Shown: positions 37,501 through 46,600 of the stretch, piece by piece
How the letters are laid out: every line of letters begins with the position of its first letter
Numbering within the stretch: the stretch's first letter is position 1
Source of the DNA: Ectocarpus siliculosus
Taxonomy: Eukaryota > Sar > Phaeophyceae > Ectocarpales > Ectocarpaceae
Direction of reading: 5' to 3'
Assembly (NCBI GenBank): GCA_000310025.1
Contig: FN649746.1
Span: forward strand, 1,295,907-1,359,906
Length of the DNA: 64,000 bases
Notes under the pieces: generated by a model
The model's input: only the letters and a program-made list of their open reading frames with translations
Databases searched by the model: none
What the model was told of the DNA's origin: nothing
Position numbers and translations under genes: made by a program

Positions 37501-39279
37501 ATCTGTTGTTTTGATCCGCTTGCTTGTCCGACAATAGACGAACGTATGTAGGACCCCGAGAAGCTGGTTGAGCTTCAACACTGATACGCACACGAATAAG
37601 AGGAACGAAAGCGTTTGCTCGTTTTCCATCACCATGTACAATGCATAGCCAGTGAAGCACTTGGCTTCCATTGCTTTTTTATTTTATTTCGGCCAAATTC
37701 CCCAAGAAATACGCAAGCAAGATGCATGTTGTGCCTTTTTCCAGAAGGGTTCCTGCTGTGTTCCTATTGTGCGAAAGAGCAAAAGAAACGATTGTGTAAA
37801 CGTTTGCTGTTCTTTCACACGACGGGAACACAGTAGGAACCCTTCTAACAAAGGTACACCATGCATCTTGCTCTTTTCTTTGGTAATTGGCCGAAATAAT
37901 AATTAAAAAGATATTCAATCACAGAAAGCAATGGAAGCCACGTGCTTCACTGGCTATGCATTATCTGTGGTGATGGGAAACGAGCACACGCTTTCGTTCT
38001 CTTACAATATTCGTGTTTTTTTTTTGGTAATTGGTACTCCAAGTAATTTTTAGAAGACCAATAACCAGAAACGGGTATACCGGGGTGGTTTATCACCATT
38101 GTAGGGTACACTTAGAACTCAACATATAAACACCCCCAGGCAGCCAGCTGATTGGCTGAAACACCATCGTACCCACTTTTGGAGAAACCTCCATCGGGTA
38201 CAACCGGCGCTGGCATCTCGACCCTCTAGTGTAACCGATACTGGTTACTATTGTACCCGGACGGGGTCGATTTTGTACCCAGAAATGGTCATATATTTCC
38301 GGCGCCCGACGCTGAAGCATAGAACCCGTAGGAAAACCGTGTACCGCACATACACACCCACAACCAAACCACCACCAACGCTCGTTCGTTGATGGGCACC
38401 GCCTCCATAGGATACCGGCCCCTCTCGACAGAGGGTCGGACTCGCTTGACGCGCGAGTTCGTTCGGTGTGGTGCTGACCATTAGAAAAAGCACACAGAAA
38501 GAGAGAGGCACAGAGAGACAAACTGGCACGACCTGCCTCATGCATCATGCTTCCGAGGCATAGGGCACAGCGGTTTATTGGTTTCGCCGCGGAGGCTGTC
38601 GGAGATTGGTGTTGTGTTGATTTCCAAGTGTACCCTGAAGTGGTGATAATCCATCCGGATACCCGTTTCGGTTACTTCTCTTTTTAGAAAATCTACGTAC
38701 AATTACTGATGTACCCGTTCGAGATATAACCACATTTGAAAGGGAGTGTGTTGAAGTTTTTACAGTGAGTGGGACAAAAACTGCTGGATGCAGTATTTTT
38801 TGTGGTTGCCTCACGTATCCCGGCCCAAAAAAAACTAAATGCGGGTACCACGCGTTTTCCTCTCCTTTTTTTTTATTCGTCACTTGAAAACGGCGCTCAC
38901 AGCTCGCAACATTTCTGCCGTGTAGGAGCTGGCCCCAATCACTGGTCACACAGAAGGGTTCCTTTCCCTCCACCCTTCCTCCGGTGCTTTGTATTTGGTC
39001 GTAGTTGTGCTCCAAATCTCATGTATCCTGGCGAAAAAAAAAAAATGCGCGTACGCTTGCTTCTTCCTTGTCGGTGATTGGTGGTAATGTATGCTTATCT
39101 ATGTAGCCCGGCCAATAATACACGGCATGCGCGTACCAGCGTCTACGTCTCATTTTTGGTAATTGGTCGTAAGGTTTTTCTGTGTATCCCCGGCTAAAAC
39201 AATATAACTAAATGCGCCGACCATGCATCTTCCTATTTATTGTTTTTTAGTGTTTGGTCGTGATCCTTATGCCGATCTA

Positions 39280-39315
<36 letters not shown>

Positions 39316-39842
39316 CACATAAAAAAACCGTGCCGATATCTCTACCCAGTACCTTCTTCTGTCCGTACTAGTCTAACACTTGACGGGGTCGATTCCCGTG
39401 GTCACAGGCTAACTTACCCAAAAAAGGTACACGAAAATAAAGTGGACCCGAAGGGTCCGCAAGCCTATACAAGTCAACGACAGATAGTCTAGGCCACTCC
39501 GCTCGCCTCTCTGCACGCTACGCGAGGTAACCCTAGATTGGAAAAAGATAGAAAAAGTAAAGAGAAAGAGAAAATATATGCCTCCCGGTAAAAAAAAAGA
39601 AAAAATGTGCTTACAATGCATCTACGCATGTGCCTCTTACTTGTGGTATTCAGCCGTATTTTTTACCACGAATCTCCCTTTTTTTGGTAATTGGTCGTAA
39701 TTTTTTGTGTTAATCTTTGCATCCGTTTAAATATGAAATCTTGCGCGCGCTCATCAGCTGGACGCCGAGAAGAAGGTGTTCATCGAGAACATGGTGAGGG
39801 GCTGGGAGCTCGACGCTACGGTGGACACGGTCGACAGCAACA

Positions 39843-39881
<39 letters not shown>

Positions 39882-39961
39882 GTAATAAAGAAGCCTCCCG
39901 CGCGACTACGGAACCCACCGAGCAGGGGTCGTCCGCGGATTCCTCTGTGGCAGCGCTCTGA
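20933..39961 (+). CDS. RING-H2 finger protein with C-terminal GAF-like module (gene D)
   Basis: Fifteen exons in full phase agreement give 794 residues: 20933-21179, 22463-22643, 22908-23042, 23659-23782, 25008-25214, 26004-26246, 32146-32256, 33011-33099, 33331-33409, 33854-33988, 34213-34494, 35740-35835, 36416-36520, 36933-37079, 39758-39961. The RING-H2 ligands are C62, C65, C76, H78, H81, C84, C93 and C96, split by intron 1. The next block (about 144-300) has LCEGTKLGNLLCNILNCSPS, RLSKKLKIGKKCF and a basic WRERL helix; I associate such blocks with a stramenopile-restricted family. A Gly/Ala/Gln-rich middle follows. Residues 612-750 form a GAF-like fold: VPFEAVDVWVP, FSFRQGQGIPGRVFG, NGARKIGIGTSFALPVVSR and VIVFYTR. 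It ends in poly-Gly and an acidic tail. Family knowledge: RING-H2 proteins are usually E3 ubiquitin ligases, and GAF folds often bind small ligands. A ligand-controlled ligase or regulator is inference. Intron 6 is 5.9 kb. Confidence 0.85.
23316..23516. repeat. Dispersed repeat M4, two copies around a (GT)n tract
   Basis: AGCATGGACCGCGCTATCCG at 23316 and AGCATCGAACGCGCTAGCCG at 23457 each continue with GCTGACC- or ACTGACC-like sequence and end near GGGATAAAA or GAGATAAAA. A third partial copy lies at 23917-23956. All are in gene D introns. Confidence 0.65.
24265..24360. repeat. Dispersed repeat M5, copy 1
   Basis: GCAAACATGCTGGATAAAGT followed by AGGGTCTGCGCACCCCCCTG and TATTTTCTCGTA. The same order is found at 56200-56325 and, reversed, at 50815-50915. 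Confidence 0.6.
24765..24975. repeat. Dispersed repeat M2, two tandem copies
   Basis: GGGAACAATGCTCCGTCCTC followed by TCGAGGAAGC or TCGAGGACGC occurs twice (about 24769 and 24863), each followed by TCAATGGT-like and GCATGCA-like segments and a C-rich tract. It ends about 30 bases before gene D exon 5. Confidence 0.7.
26300..26420. repeat. Dispersed repeat M2, copy in reverse orientation
   Basis: Reads GCATGCCTTAGCGGTTAGAC, then CCAGAGGACGGAGCGTTAGA, then CCTTCCTACTTTGCGAAGAG. This is the reverse order of the copy at 24765 with an extra flank that matches 50600-50660. Confidence 0.6.
27310..27528. mobile_element. MITE family M1, copy 1
   Basis: 219 bases with terminal inverted repeats of about 50. 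The left end runs ACCGTAGGTTG...AAGATACCACACCCCCGGGA then CCGATTTTCAAAGCTCGAT; the right end is its reverse complement, ending CTTGTGCAACCTACGGT. The interior contains GACGAAGAGGATGC. No coding capacity. It lies inside intron 6 of gene D. Confidence 0.8.
28924..29008. repeat. (CA)n microsatellite
   Basis: About 85 bases of interrupted CA repeats in intron 6 of gene D. Two GTGTGGAA-ACGAAAAAAA-like segments upstream (about 28806 and 28912) are part of a local duplication of about 105 bases. Confidence 0.9.
29655..29711 (+). other. Exon-7-like cassette inside intron 6 of gene D
   Basis: After an acceptor-like CCCCTCGACCAG, the 57 bases read LQSWQQGQCIPTSDLFDRD in phase 0 and end at a GT (GAT/GTGTGT). 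True exon 7 starts LQSWQNGQQPPPQ. The first 24 bases of the two differ at only three positions. Inclusion would keep the frame and add 19 residues. It may be an alternative or cassette exon, or a decayed duplicate. No transcript evidence is available. Confidence 0.4.
31203..31857. repeat. 25-bp minisatellite, about 26 copies
   Basis: The unit is GGTTCTTTACTACCGGACAA plus ACCAT, tandemly repeated from 31203. The first 18 or so copies are almost identical. From about 31660 they change into a 50-base higher-order dimer (GGTGCTTTATTACCG... alternating with GGTACTTTCTCACCG...). The period is not a multiple of three, so all three plus frames read through with the same 25-residue repeat. Confidence 0.97.
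34542..34592. repeat. (GA)n microsatellite
   Basis: About 25 GA units followed by GACAGAGATA repeats, in the gene D intron after exon 11. Confidence 0.95.
34997..35215. mobile_element. MITE family M1, copy 2
   Basis: 219 bases in the same orientation as copy 1. The ends are ACCATGTATGACACAAGCTA and ATCTTGTGCCATTTACGGT. It shares CCAATTTTCAAAGCCCGATT and GACGAAGAGGATGC. It lies in the gene D intron between exons 11 and 12, next to the assembly gap. Confidence 0.8.
35463..35562. other. Assembly gap (100 N)
   Basis: Exactly 100 N in the intron between exons 11 and 12 of gene D, flanked by C-rich runs on both sides. The round length suggests a gap of unknown true size. Confidence 0.98.
36341..36400. 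repeat. Dispersed repeat M3, copy 2, abutting an exon acceptor
   Basis: CACTGAGCGGAGACCGGAAC followed by GGTTTTTAATATGAAGACAA matches copy 1 almost exactly and ends 15 bases before the acceptor of gene D exon 13 (exon start 36416). Confidence 0.7.
36530..36750. repeat. Degenerate tandem repeat, about 95-base period, 2-3 copies
   Basis: GTATGGACAGGCGTGAAGCT, ATATGGACAAGCGTGACGCT and ATATGGACTTAAGAGTGAAG each precede a TTGG...GTTGTTGCTGTTGC stretch. It fills most of the intron after gene D exon 13. Confidence 0.7.
37181..37350. repeat. Dispersed repeat M4, two copies
   Basis: AGCATCGACCGCGCTAACCG at 37182 continues as GCTGACCGATGAAAAGAGGT and ends in GCGGGATAA. A second, shorter copy, AGCATCGACCGTACTTGCGC, starts near 37307. 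They are preceded by a long (GT)n tract. Reverse fragments are seen near 30806-30834 and 3711-3730. Confidence 0.65.
37590..38014. mobile_element. Large foldback element, about 195-base arms
   Basis: Left arm 37590-37795 and right arm 37806-38014 are inverted copies around a centre of about ten bases. Matching pairs include CGAAAGCGTTTGCTCG / CGAGCACACGCTTTCG, GCATAGCCAGTGAAGCAC / GTGCTTCACTGGCTATGC and AGAAGGGTTCCTGCTGTGTT with its reverse copy. No coding capacity. It lies in the last intron of gene D. Confidence 0.85.
38810..39720. repeat. Degenerate tandem satellite, roughly 75-100-base units
   Basis: Units share GTATCCCGGCCAAAAAA, an AATGCGCGTACC-like segment, a pyrimidine run and GGTAATTGGTCGTAA. 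Recognisable units start near 38810, 39020, 39100, 39185 and 39575. They fill the last intron of gene D up to exon 15. A (GTT)n run is inserted at 39281-39315. Confidence 0.65.
39281..39315. repeat. (GTT)n microsatellite
   Basis: About twelve GTT units inside the degenerate satellite of the last gene D intron. Confidence 0.95.
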
Positions 39962-40000
39962 AAATGTCCCGAAACGGGGAAGCGACGTGTCGTAGGAGGC

Positions 40001-40182
40001 GGAGAGATGGCACCCGCCCCTAGACTGATTTTCAAAGCTCGATATTTCCACAACCAAAGATTGTGTCGAACATCAAAACTGGTGGTTTTGGAGAAATCTC
40101 GAAATTGGCTGGGATCGACCCGCACGCCCTTGGTTGCGGCGCAGCTGAGCTTTTGTTGGTCTAGGGGGAGTGCCATCTCTCC
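40001..40182. mobile_element. M1-related inverted-repeat element
   Basis: Terminal inverted repeats GGAGAGATGGCAC and GTGCCATCTCTCC enclose inner repeats including CCCCTAGAC / GTCTAGGGG and the M1-like GATTTTCAAAGCTCGAT. The outer ends differ from M1, so this is a related subfamily. It lies 40 bases downstream of the gene D stop codon. Confidence 0.65.
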
Positions 40183-42423
40183 GCGTAGTTGAGGCGATGG
40201 TGTCGTGGGCCGATCGGGCCTCTGTTTATGAAATAAGCTTTTTTGAAACTACCGGGTATGGCTCATTGAATCCTTCTCTTGCGTTGGCTCTTGAGAGGGT
40301 AGATGTTTTTATTTTTCGTTCGGGCTGTGTGCTGTCGTGTGATTTTTTTTTTTTTAACATATGGTGGGCGACAGAGGTGTGCACCGCCCCGCATCAGCGT
40401 TGGCGATGGCGATCGAAGAACAAAACGAGATTCCGCCCGCCAGCAGCAGATATTTGTCAGAACACAAGAAAAAATCGTTTCTCTCTTTTTGTCGTGTACC
40501 CTGTCGATGCTTGGGTGTCGTTTAATGTTCTTGTTGCTCTATATGTATGCGGGTGGATTGTTGTGTTTAGTTGTAGCGGAAGTCTCTTGGAACGCCCTCC
40601 TGAATTTTCATGGTGCCAGCTTGTGGTGTGTACCCTTCTGTTCGCAGTCCGGAGTGCTGACAATGCCTGCTCAACACGCTGCGCATTGCCCAAACTCGAA
40701 CTGCAGCAATGCTGTGGAGGTGTTTCTCGTACTCTTTTTTTTTTTTTCGCTCTATTTTTACGTAGGCGGGTTGGGTAACACGGACGTGTGCTCTGCTATC
40801 TACCACGGATTGATACTTCGCCTGACCGGTATGGGAGGGGGGGGGCGGGGTGATATTTGACTGTTGCTTGATGGCGACAGAATTTTAGCGTCTCGTAGAA
40901 CAATGGAACATCACAGCAGTACGTGTATCAGTTAAGTAGTTGCCCAAACAGTAGTAGTATAGTATCGGTACCGGTAAACGAGACGCGAAAAAAACAGAAG
41001 CAGTGAAAAGGTGACTTAATCTCTCTGCATTTCTGAAGATTCTAAGGGATGGTAGCACAGGTATTGGTTTATCTTGTTCAAACGTCGTGCAGGGGGCCTA
41101 TGTTCCCAAGGCAAGAAACTCAGGTCCGAGCTTGTTTTTTGGGGGTATCTTCCAATTGGTGTGTGTTCTTGGCAGCTTTTCACAAGTTTCTAAACATTCC
41201 AAGGGATTCTGGTATCACAGGTATGATGACATTCTTTGAAATTTCGTACAGGAGACAAAAAGTGTTTCATGTTAAGAGACCCAGGCTGGGTTTGGTCCGA
41301 ACGTAGATTTTATTTCTTCATACACTAATTTTGGTATTCTATACTCTAATAGCTATTTATCACAGAAGTGGGTCGGGCTATTGCTTAGCGGCTTACCGGC
41401 CGTGCCGGTGCTTGGTCCATGTATCGGCGACTTTCCTTGCAAGCATTCGTTCCTTCCCCCTCGCAAGCGGGGGAACGACCAGAAACAAGTGGATCAGTCA
41501 CCATGACAAGGAGGGGGAAGCCTGTTCGAGATCGCGGGTCGGTGCATCTTAATTGTTCGCGCGGAGTGCATCCATGTTTTTCCCAGCTTGCTTTCAGACA
41601 CACATGCTGGCTTGCCGTGAGATTCTCCCCTCTTTGGCCAGTTCTTCCTGCGCTTGATGCCTCTCCTGTTGTCCTTGTAGCTCAGTTTGTTTGGTCCATG
41701 CAGCAGCTGTTAGGGTTTTTTGGCAAATGGCGGGGGGGGGGGGGGGCTGGGAAAGATCTCAATGGCGGGTGCCGGGGGGTGTAGTTGTTGCGCTTTGAGA
41801 TTGGCGACTGATGACGCTTGTGGCTCCTTTGTTCCTAATGGTTTTTCACGCAAGGTGTTGGTCTTTACACTGATAACAGGGGGCGTGGATAGCCGCATGG
41901 CGGAAAAAAGAGCCGTTTTTTGTACATACTTGTGTGTTAACGTGTTGCTTGCACTCTGTGGTAGCTAGCGCGAAGTTGACGTTGTGGTCGGCAGCCAGCC
42001 CATTGGTAATCGCTTCACGCAGGGAATTGCCTTCGTCCCGTCTTGCCCTGACCTCTCCCTCTCGACCGTACTTTAGAAAGAGTGCATAGTGGACGGGCGG
42101 GCAGACTCAGTCGAGCGCCCCCTACAATTTTGCTTGGTGAGGGAGACTCTCCGGAAGGGGTGCATGTAGTGTGGTACTTCCCGCACAAACGTGTTCGAGT
42201 TATACTACTGCAACATGGTAGTCAAGGAGAATCCGATAGTTTTGGCGGGGCTTGCTGGTGCTGCTCCTTGTCTGTTCTGTAGGTAGAGTCGCCACGGCCA
42301 GCCTCTAATATTTTTGCTATTAATGAAAAAGGAACATCGGTATTCCGCAGACCCAACACTTTGGTGTCTGGCGCTTTCTTTTTTTCACGCGCTGGCATGA
42401 TTTCATGTTGTCACCTCCGGCAG

Positions 42424-42526
42424 GCGGCGGTGGTGAGAACACACGAAAAGACGAAATTTGATGCCAACATCCTTGCCAGAGAGAAGATGGACACCTGTCT
42501 ACGCGAACGATACATCCTGCGAGCAG
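42424..42526 (+). pseudogene. Isolated exon-like stretch, orphan
   Basis: After an acceptor (CACCTCCGGCAG) the sequence reads AAVVRTHEKTKFDANILARE, then KMDTCLRERYILRA, and ends at CAG/GTTGTG. The composition is protein-like and unlike the surrounding repeats, but no in-phase partner exon was found on either side. It could be a relic of a duplicated gene or an unrecognised alternative 3' exon of gene D. Confidence 0.25.
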
Positions 42527-42663
42527 GTTGTGTTTTCGTTAGGACACACCACCAATAGAGCCTTGGTTACACTTTGATAGTATCTCTTTAGGACTAACCG
42601 ATGTTGAACGTAGCAAGGCTAGGTTCTTCACGCGAGCAAGGCTCGGTTGCTCACCCCACATCT

Positions 42664-42687
42664 ACCCTAACCCTAACCCTAGCCCTC
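42664..42687. repeat. Interstitial telomere-like repeat
   Basis: CCCTAACCCTAACCCTAGCC, about four units of CCCTAA with one change, far from any visible chromosome end. Confidence 0.7.
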
Positions 42688-43614
42688 ACCCACACGGCCA
42701 AAGCACGGCCTAGCGGCCGCGAACTGGGCGGCAAGCGGCGCAGCCGCGTGCTCGGAATGCGGAACGGGGAAAGGGCGCTGGAGAGGAATCGGCCGCCAGA
42801 ACCAACGCCGAACAACGCCCGAACAATCAGAACGCGTTAGTCCTAAAGATCTACTATCAATGTGTAAACACTACTCCACCACCAGCAGGTGATGATGAAA
42901 ACGGGAACATACTAAAATAAGCGAAACAAAATCTGAGGCGGCCCAGGGATTTCTCAAAGGTTTCGTTTTCTTATAAGGCGCCAAAAAACAGAAACAGGCG
43001 TACGCACATCTTCTGTCACAAGAGGGGATGTAGATGTAGGCTAAAGCCGTGCTTCGCTATCGTTATGGTCTTACGACATTCATACAGACGGGTGGTGCTT
43101 AGACTATTGAAATTAAGCAAAGACCCGGCAACCTATCCACCACTATTCATACATAGCCGCACCACGGAATGGAGTACGTGAACGAAGACTATTAGAAGAA
43201 TAGATTTTCTCCCACCACTTTCACATCACATTGGGACAACTCTGTGCACAGTGGCATTGGCTGGCCACAATTCGAGCAGCGAAGAGAATCGGGTGACGTC
43301 CCCGGCACTAACTGTTGCCATGACTCTGAGAGCTCCCACAAAACACAAAGTTACGGGACAGGAGGATCGTACGGTGTCTTCTCTGGTCGCGGCAGTTTGG
43401 ACTACTCTCGAACGCGCTGCATGCAATCCACATGCCGCTACCTGAGGCTCACAATCGTGCTTTGGCGTCAAAAGCGGCGGTGCTACGTGAAACGCACTCG
43501 CAACCCAACCTTGAATCCCAAACCATTCGCACTACATACCTCCTCCCTCATGCGCGCTTACAATAATATCTATCTGTAGCCAATAGGTCTCCAGATGGGT
43601 CTGTCGCTGCATGT

Positions 43615-46600
43615 TCAAGTCAGCAGGCGTACGCTCCCGTCGTGCTGCACGCCCGGACGCGATGGCGTGTGGCTCGTCGCGAAGTAGGGCATCGACGTCC
43701 CCGCCGGTGGGTCATCGAAACCCAGTCTCTCGGCGCCGCTCTCGCCAGCGTTGGGCGTTGCAGCAGCGTACTCCGTTCTTGCGGTGAACGCGCTGATGAT
43801 GCTGTTTCCTCCGCCGTCCTGCAGGCCTGCGTCGGGGTCGCCGTCCCCCGTGGCTGGGGGACTACTGGTATGGAACTTTCCGGCGTTTGGTGGTCGACGT
43901 TTTTGCCGCACCCCCCCGGACGTGCTAGGTCGACCTATTCGTATGTACACGGGGTTTGGGTCAAGGCTCACGTGTCGTTGGTCTTGGCTTGACTGGGAGC
44001 GTGCGGGCGAAAGAAAACATACAGGAACACAGCATGGCTGGAGCGACTACATGCAGCCCCCCTCGTGATGCGGCCCTCCAGGAGAGATGACCGTGCCTTG
44101 TCATTTCTCGACACTAATCAGGTCCATTAGAGGAGACCAAGAACGAACGAAATAACGACAAAGCGTTTTTTTTTTGGGGGGGGGGGCTAGCCAAGCTGAA
44201 ACCTCCTCGGAGAACCACCAGTACCCCGCACCACACGCTCTAGGCTGTTATTTCCATCTCAGCACGAAACGCAATAATATCACTGCGCACCGTTGTTGTT
44301 GTGAGAGCCCAGGCCGGTCATGGACTGGCTCTTGTGAAGCAGCGGCGAGGCGTGGCCGATCCCAAAGGCGGACTGATCCTCCCCGTCCGGCAGGTGCAGG
44401 GGAGACTTGAGGTGCTTGGGGAGCTTGAAACCACCACGGTAAACGTGCGGCGAGTGCGACGATGATCGGCTCCCTGACATGACGCTGCGTTTACTCGAGG
44501 CGTGCGCAGAGTGACGGCGACGGATGGCAAGGTTATTTGTATCCTGTGGTGTCACAGTTATTGGGCTTTGGCTGTCGGTACGCGACGATAGCTGCGTTGA
44601 GTTTCGTTCAGCGCGGAATAGGGTTGAGTGCTATGAGTCACCCGGAGGAGACGTTAGGCATCCGGTCGTGATTGAGTATTGAGGGTTGTGATGAAGCACG
44701 TAAGGCGGCCATCTGGTAGCTAGCCTGTCTCTACCCGTTTCGACCCATTCAGGTTGTGAATACCTTCCCGGGGTGCTTGAAGCGAAAACGGCGCAGCTAA
44801 CGACAACTTTCGAGCAACAGCTAGAGATGCTTCACAGCACACCACTACGATTGAACTATTGTTTTATCGAAAGCAATGGCGCCAGCATTGTGGACACGCC
44901 CCACCCAGCAAGAAAAACACCACTGAACGTCCAGTCAAAAACTTGATTTGGCGCAAATCGATATCCATCCGCACCTGTGAATAGATGAGTGCGGCTCAAA
45001 GAGTTCGATGGACCCAGAGCGAGAGGGCGAGCCAAGCCTCCCATGTGAGGTGTGCGGCCGGAATGTGTCTTTCGTGATGTGAGAGTTCTGTTGAAATGGT
45101 GCCAGAAGTAAAAACATGGGAGTGTCGTTACGCATATGTTCAGAGGAGAGCACGATACTATGTTGACCTCCCCGGAAGGTCGTAGCAGCTGTCGAACTGA
45201 GTCGATCTTCGTCCTCCATGATATGTTTTACTAGTACTGATGGAGATGGAGACGTGGCTGAAACACTCTAGCTGAAAGACAGGCCCTCAATAACCGCTGG
45301 CAACAACCCATAAATTCAATTAACAATGGCAGAGGTGGACAACACCGAGGAACGTGGGTGGTTGAATAAAGTCGATGCAGTAGGCGGGGGCGAGGAAAAA
45401 CTGCAACAGCTGAACGCGTGTTCGGAGTTCGAAAGGGACCCTATTACGGCGACAGGACACAAGGAAATTGTTCCCGGGAAACTAACTCTGGATAATGCGG
45501 AGAGGCACTGATGGTTCGTTCTTTGTTCCTCGGGATATATTCTAACCAATGATTGTTTGCTGTGACCCCCCTTCTCCTGGATTGAACACCACGCCACTCG
45601 TTACCTCTTCCGGAATGCCATCTGGTTCTACAGCGGCGCCAGTGATACCGCCCGGTGGGGTAGGACCTGGCTTTCCCGTAGCCGACGATGGTGTGAAAGG
45701 CCTGTCGCACGCCAGGCACGCTTTGGCCTAAGAGGTAAGGATCAGAGATGGAGTTGGGGGGTCTAAGGACGGTTAGAGCTGAACATTTTAAGGGCACCCT
45801 CGGCGTTCAACCTGGGCATACGTACGTGCGTATTCGGCGTGCCCCGCGAACCCTGCCTTGAGACTTCAGCTGTAGTAAGTACATCCGCGTCTACATGTAG
45901 TTGTTGTTGGTGAGCTTTCTTTACGCCGGAGTGGAGAGGCGGTGCTTTCTATGTCCTGCCAAGAATCGCGCACGCGCCGGCTCCTTTTGTTATCCGGCCG
46001 ACAGGCTAGTATTGCCGAACCACGAGAAGAGGGGCGCGCAATAACGATCGGTTAACGAAAAGCCACGGGCATGTTGTCAAACAACGCAGGACGAAAACCC
46101 TCTCATAGAATGCCGACAGGCCAGGTTGGCCGAAAAATGTCAGAAAAATCACATCATCACTACCACTGCTGCTGTTACCGATACCTTGAACATCCCCGCC
46201 ACAGAGAGAGAAGGGATAACTCCCTCGCCTACCACGCTAGTCTGCGAACATGCTAGGAGCGCAGACGTGGATGACACCGACGGAAGCTGATCACTCAACA
46301 AGAACACATGTACACAGGCTCCTGTACCTTGAGCTTAATCTTGCCGAATAGAGTCGCCCCGGGGGTGGTCGGCGAGTACTTTGACAGCGCCACCTTGAGG
46401 GCTGATTGAAGGTCCATGGTGGTGGTGGGTGGCGCGAGCGTTGACAGGGCAGGGTGGGTGGGTGGGTGGGCGGGCGGGCCGGGTTGGGCGGTGCTTCTGG
46501 GAGGGAACGGAATCTCAACACGGGTGCTTTCTTCTCAACTTTCCCATCCTCAGAGCGTACAGCAAGCGCTATTCAAGCACCTGAGAACGTGGCAGAATTA

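Larger units (their letters stand above)
39962..43614. other. Convergent intergenic region between genes D and E
   Basis: 3.65 kb between the tail-to-tail stop codons. It holds the M1-related element at 40001-40182, one isolated exon-like stretch (42424-42526) and a telomere-like run (42664-42687). The remainder has T-rich and G-rich tracts and nothing else that I can support as a gene. Confidence 0.6.
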
